The notes under the pieces are model-generated. The model made no database searches and had not been told where the DNA came from. It saw only the letters and a list, made by a program, of their open reading frames with translations. Source: an uncultured Alphaproteobacteria bacterium (lineage in GTDB: Bacteria; Pseudomonadota; Alphaproteobacteria; GCA-2731375). From it: 64,000 nt of DNA. The translations under genes were made by a program, and so were the position numbers. The DNA is taken from NCBI GenBank assembly GCA_951812805.1, contig CATOSZ010000001.1:248001-312000 (forward strand). The letters are read 5' to 3'. Shown here in pieces: positions 25,460 to 34,492 of this stretch (positions are counted from its first letter, which is position 1; each line of letters starts with the position of its first letter).

Positions 25460-26624
25460 AGGCGCCCCTCGCATGGCTGTCGGCACCGCGTGGTTGGCCG
25501 AGCCGGTCGGGCAGGATGCGCAACCGGCTGAACAGGTCCCCGCGATCGACGCCGAGCCATTGCAGCCAGCGCCGCCCGTTCAGGGTGAGTTCGCTGCGCC
25601 CGTGCAGGATGCGGTGATTGTCGAAGATCGCGACGTCGCCCGGCCGCAGCGTCCGGCGCAGCATCAGGCTTTCGTCCTCGGCGAGGCGCAGCAGGCGGTG
25701 CAGGCCACGATAATAGACCTCGACGTCGTCCGGCGGGATTGCCAAGGGGGCCGCGACCCGGTCGTTGATGCGCACACCGGCGATGTCGCCGCCAGGGCCG
25801 AGCGCGATGACCGGGAACGCGGCCTGGAGGTCGACGTCGTCGGCGAAGTGCCGACGGAAGCGCTGGGGATGGCGGGCGAGCGCGGCGAAGCCCGCCGGAT
25901 CCTCCGCCCGCACCCGGGACGCCAGCTCGAACCCGTCCATGAACAGCGAGGTGCCGCCGCCGGTGGCGTCGGTCTCGATGCAATGAAACAGCACGATGCC
26001 GGGGGGCGAGGCGCGGTAGGGCTCGTCCGTGTGCGGTTTCAGGGCGACGGTCCGATTGGCGACGCTTTGTTTCGTGGCGTCGATGACCAGGTCCTGCACC
26101 CGCCCGAAGTTGCTTTCCTGCAAGGGGCCGATCTTCAGGGCGAAGGGCTCGAGCTTGCCTCCTTCGGCCGGCGCGCCGTGCAACAGGCAGAGGCCGTAAT
26201 CGCGCACGCAGCGCAGCATGTCGAGGAAGGCGGCGGGGTCGCCGTCGACCTCGGCAAAATCCCGGCTGGGCGCGGCGGCCCGGACCGTATCGTCCCAGAG
26301 ACGGGGGTTGAACCCGTCGGCGGGCGCCGTGTCGTAGGCATGGGCGCGCAGCCAGTCGCTCGCGAAGGTGCTTCGATGATCGTCGGACCAGCGGATCGAC
26401 AGGGTGCCGTCGCGGCTCATGGCGCCGTCCACCGCGGTGATGTCGAGGGCCATCCCGCTCAGGCGGGAACGGCGCCGTCCGGTTTCCGGCGTGCCGCAAT
26501 GTGCGCAGCGGCAATTGTCGCGCAGCCAGATATTGTGAAAGCGCGACCGCATACCGTCGGGCCAGGCGATGGTGATGCCCGAGGTGTCTCGGGTGATGAT
26601 CTCCGGGGTCCCCGCGTCGTTCAT
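25452..26624 (-). CDS. Gamma-butyrobetaine hydroxylase-like 2-oxoglutarate dioxygenase
   Basis: The 390-residue protein joins an N-terminal zinc-binding DUF971-type domain (WLRDNCRCAHCG around residues 33-44) to a TauD-type jelly roll. The iron ligands are the His and Asp of LKPHTDEPY (about 201) and the distal His of RILHGRSEL (about 342). This is the architecture of gamma-butyrobetaine and trimethyllysine dioxygenases. ATG 26624 gives the normal N-terminus. The downstream AIR-synthase-like gene overlaps it, which suggests coupled translation and a shared pathway. Carnitine synthesis is possible but not demonstrated. Confidence 0.85.
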   Translation of the reverse strand: MNDAGTPEIITRDTSGITIAWPDGMRSRFHNIWLRDNCRCAHCGTPETGRRRSRLSGMALDITAVDGAMSRDGTLSIRWSDDHRSTFASDWLRAHAYDTAPADGFNPRLWDDTVRAAAPSRDFAEVDGDPAAFLDMLRCVRDYGLCLLHGAPAEGGKLEPFALKIGPLQESNFGRVQDLVIDATKQSVANRTVALKPHTDEPYRASPPGIVLFHCIETDATGGGTSLFMDGFELASRVRAEDPAGFAALARHPQRFRRHFADDVDLQAAFPVIALGPGGDIAGVRINDRVAAPLAIPPDDVEVYYRGLHRLLRLAEDESLMLRRTLRPGDVAIFDNHRILHGRSELTLNGRRWLQWLGVDRGDLFSRLRILPDRLGQPRGADSHARGAYG

Positions 26625-26689
26625 GCTCGTCGTCTCCGCGCTTCCCCGATTGTTCGCCCACTTGGCGATGCAGCGCAATCTCCGATGTT

Positions 26690-27535
26690 TCACAGGCGCC
26701 GGATGAAAGCGTGCCAGGCGAGGCGCAGGGGGATCAGCGTGCCGGCTTGTTCGCCGTCCAGCCGGAAGGGATCATCGCCGGCCCGGGCGAGCGCGCGGCG
26801 GTGTGCGCGGGCCAGGGTGCCGGGCAGCAGGCAGGCGCGGGCCGCGGGCGTCATGCCTGGCGACAGCGCGCGGGCCTCCGCCAGGCCCGCCATCGCCCGG
26901 GCGGCGACCTGGCCGACGACGAGCGAGAGGGCGGATCCGGCCCGGCCTTCGATGACGTCGCGTCGGGTGAGACCGACGGCGGCCAACTCGTCGGCCGGCA
27001 GCATCACGCGATTCGCCCGGGCATGGTGCGGCACCGCCCGCAGCAACCCGATCAGGCCCCAGGCGCGGCCGATGGGCAGGGCCGCGGCGCCGGCCGCCGT
27101 ATCGGCGAGGCCGCAGACTTCGGCGAGGGCCGTATTCAGCACACCCGCCGTCGCCGCCGCATAGGCCTCCAACGCCGCCAGGTCGGCCGGACCCTCGCCG
27201 TCGAGGTCGCCCGCCCGGCCGTCGATCAGGGCCAGGCAGGTGTCGGCCGAAAGCCGCCCGGACGCGAGACAGGGCGTCAGGGCCTGAACGACGGGATGCG
27301 CGCGGGGGCGGCCGTCGCGGATTTCATCGAGCGCATCGCGCCACCATTGCAGGCGGATCTCGCCCAGCATCGGCTCGCTGACGACCTCGTGGGTTTTCGC
27401 CAGCTCCAGGTTGAAAGCCAGCAGGGCGAAGAGCGCGGGGCGATGCGCCGCCGGCGCCAGCAGCGCCATGAGCCAGCGCTCCCGGTCGAGGCGGCGAGCC
27501 TGGTCGGCACAATAGGCGACGGCGTCTTCCAACAC
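26690..27535 (-). CDS. Squalene/phytoene synthase-fold protein, NDUFAF6-like
   Basis: The 281-residue protein has the isoprenyl synthase fold, but the aspartate-rich DxxxD substrate motifs are absent; the first corresponds to LELAKTHE. The segment VSEPMLGEIRLQWWRDAL is characteristic of the NDUFAF6 group, whose human member is needed for assembly of respiratory complex I. It begins with GTG, 5 nt after the Mth938-like gene stop, and is the last gene of the yajC-secD-secF run. It is therefore probably an assembly factor, not a carotenoid or hopanoid enzyme. Confidence 0.82.
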   Translation of the reverse strand: MLEDAVAYCADQARRLDRERWLMALLAPAAHRPALFALLAFNLELAKTHEVVSEPMLGEIRLQWWRDALDEIRDGRPRAHPVVQALTPCLASGRLSADTCLALIDGRAGDLDGEGPADLAALEAYAAATAGVLNTALAEVCGLADTAAGAAALPIGRAWGLIGLLRAVPHHARANRVMLPADELAAVGLTRRDVIEGRAGSALSLVVGQVAARAMAGLAEARALSPGMTPAARACLLPGTLARAHRRALARAGDDPFRLDGEQAGTLIPLRLAWHAFIRRL

Positions 27536-27540
27536 GGCGT

Positions 27541-27918
27541 CTAGTCGACCGGCAGCAGGGCTGCCGCCGCCCGACGCTCCTCCAACAGCAGCACGTTGTA
27601 GGTTCGGCAGGCCGCACCCGTGTCCATCGCATCCATGACGATGCCCCAGGACTTCACCTCGGCCCGCAGTGCCGCGTCGATACGGGCCATGCTCGCCCCG
27701 GTGCCGACGATCAGAAGCTCCAATGCCGGCTCCGCCGCGCGCAGGGCGGCCAGGCTGGCCGCGTCGAGGGCCGGTGCCGCGGCGAGGGGCCAGGGATGCG
27801 TCGTCTCGGGCATGACGAGGACGGCGCCCTCGTACCGGGTGCCGGCGATGCGGAAGCCACCGCCGCCATAGGCCTGGATCACCTGGCGATCGGCGGGTGC
27901 GCGGGGTGTGATGTCCAC
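27541..27918 (-). CDS. Mth938-like (DUF498) protein, NDUFAF3 family
   Basis: The 125-residue protein has the Mth938 fold seen in human NDUFAF3, a complex I assembly factor. Family features include AYGGGGFRIAGTRYEGAVLV near residues 16-35, ELLIVGTG near 66-73 and MDTGAACRTYNVLL near 97-110. It lies 14 nt after secF and 5 nt before the NDUFAF6-like gene, so the two assembly-factor homologues are co-transcribed with the Sec accessory genes. Confidence 0.88.
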   Translation of the reverse strand: MDITPRAPADRQVIQAYGGGGFRIAGTRYEGAVLVMPETTHPWPLAAAPALDAASLAALRAAEPALELLIVGTGASMARIDAALRAEVKSWGIVMDAMDTGAACRTYNVLLLEERRAAAALLPVD

Positions 27919-27932
27919 GGGACGGGGCCGAC

Positions 27933-28868
27933 CTAATCGGCTTCCTGGGTGTCCTGCACGGCGCGGGCGCGTTGCTTCTCGAGGCCGAGGGTCATCAACA
28001 ACGGCGCGGCGACGAAGATCGAGGAATAGGTCCCGATCAGCACACCCCAGATCATCGCCGCGACGAAGCCGCGGATCACCTCACCGCCGAAGAAGAACAG
28101 GGCCAGCAGCGCGAGCAAGGTCGTCACCGAGGTCATGGTGGTCCGGCTGAGCGTGTCGTTGATCGCCCGGTTCAACACCTCGATGAGGGGGATGGACTGG
28201 TAGCGCCGCAAATTCTCGCGCACCCGGTCGTAGACCACGACGGTATCGTTGATCGAATAGCCGACGATGGTCAGCAGGGCGGCGATGGTCGAGAGGTTGA
28301 ACTCGAGCTGGGTGATGGCGAAGAAGCCGATCGACAGCAACACGTCGTGCAGCAGCGCGATCACCGCGCCGAGGCCGAAGTGCCACTCGAAACGGAACCA
28401 GATGTAGACCAGCATCAGCACGACGGCGAGGACGATGGCGATCGCGCCGGCCTCGATCAACTCGGAGCTGACTTTGGGCCCGACGAATTCGACCCGTCGA
28501 TAGTCGACCTCCTCGCCGAGCACGCCGCGGACTTTCTTCACCGCCTCGTTCTGCGCATCCGCGTCGCCTGGTTGGCGTTCGATGCGGATCAGCACGTCGG
28601 TCGGCTGGCCGAATTCCTGCAGCGAGACTTCGCCGAGGTCGAGGTTGCCGAGCGAGCTGCGCAGCGCGCCGAGGTCGGCCGCCTCCTGCGTGCGGATCTC
28701 CATCAGGATGCCGCCGCGGAAATCGATGCCGAAGTTGAGGCCCGGAACGAACGCGGTGACGACGGAGAGCAGCGCCAGCGAGAGGGAGATCGGCACCGCC
28801 AGCCGGCGCCAGTTCATGAAAGGCACCTTGGTGTCGCTGGGAACGAAGCGCAGTCCGCGCAGAGCCAT
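27933..28868 (-). CDS. secF: Protein translocase subunit SecF
   Basis: The 311-residue inner-membrane protein has six predicted helices. It shows the conserved N-terminal FVPGLNFGIDFRGG segment of the RND-type SecDF fold and the later GYSINDTVVVYDRVRENLR motif. SecF works with SecD to pull exported proteins across the membrane using the proton gradient. It starts 10 nt after secD. No SecD-SecF fusion is present. Confidence 0.95.
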   Translation of the reverse strand: MALRGLRFVPSDTKVPFMNWRRLAVPISLSLALLSVVTAFVPGLNFGIDFRGGILMEIRTQEAADLGALRSSLGNLDLGEVSLQEFGQPTDVLIRIERQPGDADAQNEAVKKVRGVLGEEVDYRRVEFVGPKVSSELIEAGAIAIVLAVVLMLVYIWFRFEWHFGLGAVIALLHDVLLSIGFFAITQLEFNLSTIAALLTIVGYSINDTVVVYDRVRENLRRYQSIPLIEVLNRAINDTLSRTTMTSVTTLLALLALFFFGGEVIRGFVAAMIWGVLIGTYSSIFVAAPLLMTLGLEKQRARAVQDTQEAD

Positions 28869-28878
28869 GACCGTCTCC

Positions 28879-30507
28879 CTAGATCGGCAAGGTCTGCGGC
28901 CGGGTGCGGCGCAGCCAGAAAACCAGAATCATCCGGGTCAGGAACACCGCCGTGAAGACGGAGGTGATGATCCCGATGGCGAGCGTCACGGCAAAGCCCT
29001 TCACCGGGCCGGAACCCATGGCGAAGAGGATCGCGGCGGCGACGAAGGTGGTGATGTTGGCGTCGAGGATGGTGCCGATGGCGCGCCGGTAGCCGGCCTC
29101 CATCGCGTTGAACGGCGTCTTGCCGGCGCGCAGTTCCTCGCGAATACGCTCGAATACCAGCACGTTCGCGTCCACCGCCATGCCGATGGTGAGCACGATG
29201 CCGGCGATGCCGGGCAAGGTCAGTGTCGCCTGCAAAGCGGACAGCGCACCAACGATCAGGAACATGTTGATGATGAGCGCGACGTCGGCGGCGATGCCGA
29301 AGGTGCCGTAGGCGATGACCATGAAGATCATCACCAGGATGAAGCCGATGATGGCCGCGATCTTGCCGGCGGCGATCGAGTCGGCGCCGAGCGCCGGGCC
29401 GACCGTGCGCTCCTCCAGGAAGCGGACAGGGGCGGCCAGCGCGCCCGCGCGTAACAGCACGGCGAGATCGTTCACTTCTTCATAGGTGAAACTGCCGGAG
29501 ATCTGTCCGGTGCCGCCCAGGATCGGCTCGCGGATCACCGGGGCGCTGATCACCTTGTTGTCGAGGACGATGGCGAAGGGCCGGTTGACGTTCTCCTGCG
29601 TTACCCGGCCGAATTTCTTGGCGCCCGCGGCATCGAAGCGGAAACTCACCACCGGCTCGCCGGTGCGGCCGTCCGTCGTCGCCTGGGCGTCGACCAGGTT
29701 GTCGCCAGGTACCATGATCCGCTTGCGGACCACGAAATACTCGACCGGTTCGCCTTCGGCCGTCTGCTCGTCCGACGGCAGTAGTTGCGAGCCCGGCGGG
29801 GTCCGCCCGCCGGCCCGCACGTTGGCGGCGTTGGTGGTGACGTCGACCAGGCGGAAGGTCATCTTCGCCGTGGTCTGGATAATGTCCTTGACCCGCTCTG
29901 AATCCTGCAGGCCCGGGACCTGGATCAGGATCCGGTCCTCGCCCTGGCGCTGGATCGTCGGCTCGCGGGTGCCGAGCTGGTCGATGCGCCGGCGGATCAC
30001 CTCGATCACCTGGTCGAGCGCGTTGCTCTGGCGCTCCTGCACCGCGGCCTCGGTGAGCCGCACCTGAATGGTATTGCCGGCCTCTTCCGTGATGTCCAGG
30101 TCGAGGCCGCCGCCGAGCCCGGTCAGCGGATTAAAGCTGACCTGTGCCGCCAGGCCGCGCACGGCCTCGAGCGCCTGGTCGAACTGTTCCGGCTTGCGGA
30201 TCTTGACCGAGACATAATCCTTGTGGGCGCCCAAATTCAGGTAACCGATCCGCTTGCTGCGAAACTCGGGCCGGATCTCGTTCTCCAGGCTTTCCATCCG
30301 CTCGGCGATGACGGCTACGACGTCAACCTCCAGCAACAAGTGCAAACCGCCCTGCAAATCCAGGCCGAGGTTGATCTGGTTGCGCGGCATCCACTCCGGG
30401 ATTTCCTGCGCGGTCTTCTCGGCGACGAAGTTCGGCGCGGTGAAGCCGAGGCCCGCGAGACAGATCAGCAGGACCAGGATGATTTTCCAGCGGGCGAAGT
30501 AGAGCAT
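28879..30507 (-). CDS. secD: Protein translocase subunit SecD
   Basis: The 542-residue protein has one N-terminal helix, a large periplasmic domain beginning with NLGLDLQGGLHLLLEVD (about residue 47), and five C-terminal helices with GMAVDANVLVFERIREELR near 430. The length is somewhat shorter than E. coli SecD (615) but normal for alphaproteobacteria. It sits between yajC (18 nt upstream) and secF. Confidence 0.95.
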   Translation of the reverse strand: MLYFARWKIILVLLICLAGLGFTAPNFVAEKTAQEIPEWMPRNQINLGLDLQGGLHLLLEVDVVAVIAERMESLENEIRPEFRSKRIGYLNLGAHKDYVSVKIRKPEQFDQALEAVRGLAAQVSFNPLTGLGGGLDLDITEEAGNTIQVRLTEAAVQERQSNALDQVIEVIRRRIDQLGTREPTIQRQGEDRILIQVPGLQDSERVKDIIQTTAKMTFRLVDVTTNAANVRAGGRTPPGSQLLPSDEQTAEGEPVEYFVVRKRIMVPGDNLVDAQATTDGRTGEPVVSFRFDAAGAKKFGRVTQENVNRPFAIVLDNKVISAPVIREPILGGTGQISGSFTYEEVNDLAVLLRAGALAAPVRFLEERTVGPALGADSIAAGKIAAIIGFILVMIFMVIAYGTFGIAADVALIINMFLIVGALSALQATLTLPGIAGIVLTIGMAVDANVLVFERIREELRAGKTPFNAMEAGYRRAIGTILDANITTFVAAAILFAMGSGPVKGFAVTLAIGIITSVFTAVFLTRMILVFWLRRTRPQTLPI

Positions 30508-30525
30508 GTGGCGCTTGGCCCTCGG

Positions 30526-30981
30526 TTACTTTTTCTGGCCGAAGCTGAAGATCGACTTCTTCTCAGCCGTCTGGGCGGCGGGGGCGTCGTCGCCCGCCTC
30601 CTCCTTCGCCTCGTCTTTATCCCTATCCTTGTCCTCGCTCTTCGCCGGCTGGCTGGCGCCGGCCGGTTGCGTCCGGCTGACCACCTCCGAGACGGCGTTG
30701 CGCGCGACGCGGACGCGGACGTTGTCGGCGATCTCGACCTGCACGAAGCCGTCGTCGATCAACTTGGTGACCTTGCCCAGCATGCCGCCCGAGGTGAGGA
30801 CCTGGTCGTTCCGCTTCAGGTTGGCGACCAACTCGCGGTGTTCCTTGGCCTTCTTCTGCTGCGGGCGGATGAGGAAGAACCAGAAGATGACGAAGATGAA
30901 CAGCAGCGGCATCATCTGGATCATGAAATCGCCGCCACCGCCACCACCGGCGGCCTGCGCGTACGCCGTGGAAATAAACAT
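30526..30981 (-). CDS. yajC: Preprotein translocase subunit YajC
   Basis: The 151-residue protein has one membrane helix (LLFIFVIFWFFLIRP, about residues 26-40) followed by the family motif QQKKAKEHRELVANLKRND. A charged low-complexity tail rich in Lys, Asp and Glu extends beyond the usual length of about 110 residues. YajC associates with SecDF. It is the first gene of the minus-strand run; the 187-nt gap to the divergent DUF815 gene should hold its promoter. Confidence 0.93.
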   Translation of the reverse strand: MFISTAYAQAAGGGGGGDFMIQMMPLLFIFVIFWFFLIRPQQKKAKEHRELVANLKRNDQVLTSGGMLGKVTKLIDDGFVQVEIADNVRVRVARNAVSEVVSRTQPAGASQPAKSEDKDRDKDEAKEEAGDDAPAAQTAEKKSIFSFGQKK

Positions 30982-31168
30982 GTCGGCCTCTCCCTATCCT
31001 GCCCGGGGCGGCGGGACTATAGCGATCCACCCGGCATTTGCAAACAAAGGCTTAAGCACCCCGACGGCATCGCCGGGAGCATCGATGGCAACGCCGCCGA
31101 CCGGTTGACGGGAAGGGCGCCTGTGATAGGTTCCGCGCGCCTCGAAACAGCCGGAACCCACAGCCCCC

Positions 31169-32035
31169 ATGTCGGAAATTCAACCGGAAATTCAAGCCCT
31201 TCTGGAGCGTGTCGCGACGGCGTTGGAGCGTCTGGCCCCACCGGCGACCCGGGCCCAGAACCTGGACGCCGCGGACGCCTTCATCTGGCACGCCGAGGGC
31301 GATGTGCTGGAGCCTGTGCCGGTGGTCAACCGGGTCGATCTCGAACTGTTGAAGGGGATCGAGCGCAACCGCGATATTTTGCTGGAAAATACCCGCCGCT
31401 TCGCCGAGGGCCTGCCGGCCAACAACGCGCTTCTGTGGGGTGCGCGTGGCATGGGCAAGAGCAGCCTGGTGAAGGCGGCGCACGCCACGATTGCACGCGA
31501 GCATGCCGGCCGCCTCAAGCTGGTGGAGATCCACCGCGAGGACATCCCCTCGCTGCCCCGGCTGCTGAAGCTGCTGCGCGGCGCCGATCTTCGCTGCCTG
31601 CTGTTCTGCGACGACCTCTCCTTCGATCACGACGACACCACCTACAAGTCCCTGAAGGCGGTGCTGGAGGGCGGCATCGAGGGCCGGCCCGAGAACGTGA
31701 TCTTCTATGCGACGTCCAACCGCCGCCACCTGATGCCGCGCGATATGATGGAGAACGAACGTTCGACTTCGATCAGCCCGTCGGAAGCGGTGGAGGAGAA
31801 GGTCTCGCTCTCGGATCGGTTCGGCCTGTGGCTCGGCTTCCACAACTGCAGCCAGGATGATTTCTTCGCCATGATCCGGGCCTACAGCGCCTACCACGGC
31901 ATCGACATCGCGGAAGCGGACCTGAAGGCGGAAGCGATCGAGTGGTCGATGACGCGTGGCGGGCGGAACGGCCGCGTCGCCTGGCAGTTCATCCAGGACC
32001 TGGCCGGCCGTCGCGGGGTGCGGCTGGAGCTTTGA
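31169..32035 (+). CDS. DUF815 family AAA-type ATPase
   Basis: The 288-residue protein has a P-loop WGARGMGKSS at about residues 90-99 and a Walker B segment LLFCDDLSFD near 148-157. The conserved TSNRRHLMPRDMMEN stretch lies around 184-198 and FGLWLGFHNCSQDDF near 216-230, as in DUF815 proteins. The cellular role of the family is not established. It is divergent from yajC, and its last 47 nt overlap the 3' end of the NlpD-like gene on the other strand. Confidence 0.9.
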   Translation: MSEIQPEIQALLERVATALERLAPPATRAQNLDAADAFIWHAEGDVLEPVPVVNRVDLELLKGIERNRDILLENTRRFAEGLPANNALLWGARGMGKSSLVKAAHATIAREHAGRLKLVEIHREDIPSLPRLLKLLRGADLRCLLFCDDLSFDHDDTTYKSLKAVLEGGIEGRPENVIFYATSNRRHLMPRDMMENERSTSISPSEAVEEKVSLSDRFGLWLGFHNCSQDDFFAMIRAYSAYHGIDIAEADLKAEAIEWSMTRGGRNGRVAWQFIQDLAGRRGVRLEL

Positions 32036-32945
32036 GCTCCGCCCGGTGCCGGCGCGACATGTACTTCAGCGGATTGACCGCGGACTTGCCGCGGCGCAGC
32101 TCGAAATGCAGTTGCGCGCGGCCGACGCCGCCGCTTCGCCCGACCCGGGCGATGACCTGGCCCCGGCGCACGGCATCGCCGGCCTCGACCAGGATTTCGC
32201 TCATGTGGGCATAGGCGCTCATCCAGCCGTCGGCGTGGCGGATCAACAGCAGATTGCCGAAACCCTTCAGCTCGTTGCCGACATAGGCGACGATGCCGTT
32301 CTCCGCCGCCCGGACCCGTTCACCAAGGCCGGCCGCGATGTTGATGCCGTCGTTATAGAGCCCGCCCGGCTTCGGGCCGTAGCGTGAGATGACCCGGCCG
32401 CGGACCGGCCAGGCGAACCGGCTGGCCGCGCGTCTCGGTGGCTGGTGCTTCCCGCTGCCGGCGACCCGGCTTTTGGCCGTGGCCGAGGGCTTTGCCCGCG
32501 GGACCGGTGGCAAGGCGATGTGATCGCGGGGGATGGCGGCAGGGCGGGCCAGCGCAAGCCTGGTCGTTCCGCGGCGCGCCTGGCGCCGTGCCGGCGGCAG
32601 GACGAGGGTTTCACCGCGGGCGAGGCGATAGGGCGGGGCGATGCGGGCGGCGTTGGCGTCCAGCAGATCACGCAAGGGCACACCGTAGCGCGCCGAAATC
32701 CGTTGCACCGTATCCCCGGGACGGACGACATAGCGCGGTCCGGGCCAGGCTTGGAGGGGTTTGACGCCGGGCACCGGCGGCACGGCGCGCGGTGGAAGCG
32801 GCGTCACTCTTTCGACGTGGGGCGACGCGGTCCGGTCGACCACCGGGGCGGGCGTGTCGCTGGCGCAGGCGGCGCACAACAACAGCCCGAGGGCGACGAG
32901 CGCTCTCGAAACGGTGTTCAGTCGTGCCGCATGGGGTCGAAACAT
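31989..32945 (-). CDS. LysM and degenerate M23 domain lipoprotein, NlpD-like
   Basis: The 318-residue protein has a hydrophobic N-terminus ending in CAAC, a plausible lipobox, then a LysM domain (YVVRPGDTVQRISARYGV, about residues 71-88) and a C-terminal M23 (LytM) domain. Zinc ligands are altered: YNDGINIAA replaces the usual HxGxD, and LHFELR replaces HxH. Such degeneracy is typical of NlpD and EnvC, which activate cell-division amidases instead of cutting peptidoglycan themselves. It lies downstream of pcm, matching the widespread surE-pcm-nlpD order. Confidence 0.85.
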   Translation of the reverse strand: MFRPHAARLNTVSRALVALGLLLCAACASDTPAPVVDRTASPHVERVTPLPPRAVPPVPGVKPLQAWPGPRYVVRPGDTVQRISARYGVPLRDLLDANAARIAPPYRLARGETLVLPPARRQARRGTTRLALARPAAIPRDHIALPPVPRAKPSATAKSRVAGSGKHQPPRRAASRFAWPVRGRVISRYGPKPGGLYNDGINIAAGLGERVRAAENGIVAYVGNELKGFGNLLLIRHADGWMSAYAHMSEILVEAGDAVRRGQVIARVGRSGGVGRAQLHFELRRGKSAVNPLKYMSRRHRAELKAPAAPRDGRPGPG

Positions 32946-33068
32946 CCGGCCAACATAACCGAAGCGATTCGGTGATTGAGTTACTTTTGGCGATTCGGAC
33001 AGCGATCCGGTCCAGAACTGAAGCGTTATGGCAACACCCGGTTCCGGGCGCCAAGCGTGGGAAACGCT

Positions 33069-33707
33069 CTATTCCGCCTTGGCGATGCCCTCGACCATGG
33101 GCACGAAACGCACGGGCAACAGCGTTTCCTGTACGAACTCGTCGTCGACCCGGCGAATGCGTACCACCTCCTGGCGGCCGTGCGGGCCGATGGGCGCCAC
33201 CAGGACGCCGTGGTCGCCGAGTTGCGCCAGCAGCGCTTCCGGGACGCGTTCCGGCGCGGCGGTGACCATGATGCGTTCGAAGGGCGCCTGTTCCGGCCAG
33301 CCGGCGTAGCCGTCGCCGTGGCGGGTCGTCACATTGTGCAGGCCGAGGGCCTGGAAACGGCCCTCGGCCTCGCGCAGCAGGGACCGATAGCGTTCCACCG
33401 TGTAAACGCGCCGGCACAGCTGCGCCAAAATGGCGGCCTGGTAGCCGGAGCCGGTGCCGATCTCCAGCACCTTCGAACGCTCGCCGATCTCCAGCGCCGC
33501 GGTCATGAAGGCGATGACGTAGGGCTGGCTGATCGTCTGGCCCTGGCCGATGGGCAACGCGATGTTCTCGTAGACCCGCTCGCGAAAGGCATCGGGAATG
33601 AAAGCCTCGCGCGGCACCCGCTCCAGCGCCGAGAGGATGCGGGTATCCGTGATGCCCTCGCGCCGCAGCGTCATGATCAGGGCAATTCTGGCTTCCTCGA
33701 TGCTCAC
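33069..33707 (-). CDS. pcm: Protein-L-isoaspartate O-methyltransferase
   Basis: The 212-residue repair methyltransferase has the SAM motif VLEIGTGSGYQAA near residues 79-91, the pre-motif GQTISQPYVIAFM near 54-66, and the C-terminal LVAPIGPHGRQEVV. It methylates isoaspartyl residues in aged proteins. The start is GTG at 33707, overlapping the surE stop by 4 nt (GTGA); the longer open frame upstream is antisense-like sequence inside surE. Confidence 0.93.
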   Translation of the reverse strand: MSIEEARIALIMTLRREGITDTRILSALERVPREAFIPDAFRERVYENIALPIGQGQTISQPYVIAFMTAALEIGERSKVLEIGTGSGYQAAILAQLCRRVYTVERYRSLLREAEGRFQALGLHNVTTRHGDGYAGWPEQAPFERIMVTAAPERVPEALLAQLGDHGVLVAPIGPHGRQEVVRIRRVDDEFVQETLLPVRFVPMVEGIAKAE

Positions 33708-34492
33708 GCGAGGGCGGCCCCCAGCGACTTCAGGGCGCGCCGGTCGGTGAGGTCGAGCTGCAGCGGCGTCACCGAGATCGCACCCCGCTGCGTTACCGCC
33801 AGGTCCGTGTCGCGCTTCGGCGTGCCCTCCTGGCGGCGGAAGCCGATCCAATAGTAGGGATTGCCGCGCGGGTCGACGCGGCTGTCGATCAGCAGGTCCT
33901 TGACGTCGCGCCGACCCTGGCGGCAGAGCTCCATGCCCGTCACCCGGGCGTGCGGCACGTCGGGGAAGTTGACGTTCATCAGCACGCCCGCCGGCCAGCC
34001 GGCCTCGACCAGCCTGGTGATCACCGTGGGGCCGTGGTGTTCGGCCGTCGACCATTTCGGCGGATGCGGCGAGAGCAGGCATTGGCTGAGCGCGATCGAG
34101 GGCACGTCCAGCAGGGTGCCCTCCATCGCCGCGGCGATGGTCCCGGAATAAGTCACGTCCTCGGCCAGGTTGGCGCCGCGGTTGACGCCGGACAGCACCA
34201 GGTCGGGCGGATGGTCGACCAGCAGCTCGTGCATCGACAGCAACACGCAGTCCGTCGGCGTCCCGCGCACGGCGAAGCGACGGCGCGATTGCTCGCGCAG
34301 CCGCAACGGCTCCGTCAGGGTGAGGGAGTGGGAGGCACCGCTTTGTTCGGTCTCGGGGGCGACGACCCAGACGTCCTTCGACAGGCTCCTGGCGATCCTC
34401 TCCAGCACCTTCAGCCCGGGCGCGTGGATGCCGTCGTCGTTGGTGACCAGGATCCGGGCCTTGGCCAGGTCGGCGATACGGTGTTCAGCCAT
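33704..34492 (-). CDS. surE: 5'/3'-nucleotidase SurE
   Basis: The 262-residue phosphatase has the metal-binding N-terminus [13 protein letters not shown] (14-26), a SGAS motif in [12 protein letters not shown] near 50, and the conserved [18 protein letters not shown] stretch near 102-119. SurE dephosphorylates nucleoside monophosphates and short polyphosphates in stress and stationary phase. It overlaps serS by 8 nt upstream and pcm by 4 nt downstream, indicating tight translational coupling. Confidence 0.95.
   Translation of the reverse strand: MAEHRIADLAKARILVTNDDGIHAPGLKVLERIARSLSKDVWVVAPETEQSGASHSLTLTEPLRLREQSRRRFAVRGTPTDCVLLSMHELLVDHPPDLVLSGVNRGANLAEDVTYSGTIAAAMEGTLLDVPSIALSQCLLSPHPPKWSTAEHHGPTVITRLVEAGWPAGVLMNVNFPDVPHARVTGMELCRQGRRDVKDLLIDSRVDPRGNPYYWIGFRRQEGTPKRDTDLAVTQRGAISVTPLQLDLTDRRALKSLGAALA

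Noticed and set aside
26690..27535. A carotenoid or hopanoid biosynthesis gene (squalene/phytoene synthase)
   Set aside because: The aspartate-rich catalytic motifs are missing and the sequence has NDUFAF6-type features. No other isoprenoid genes are near.
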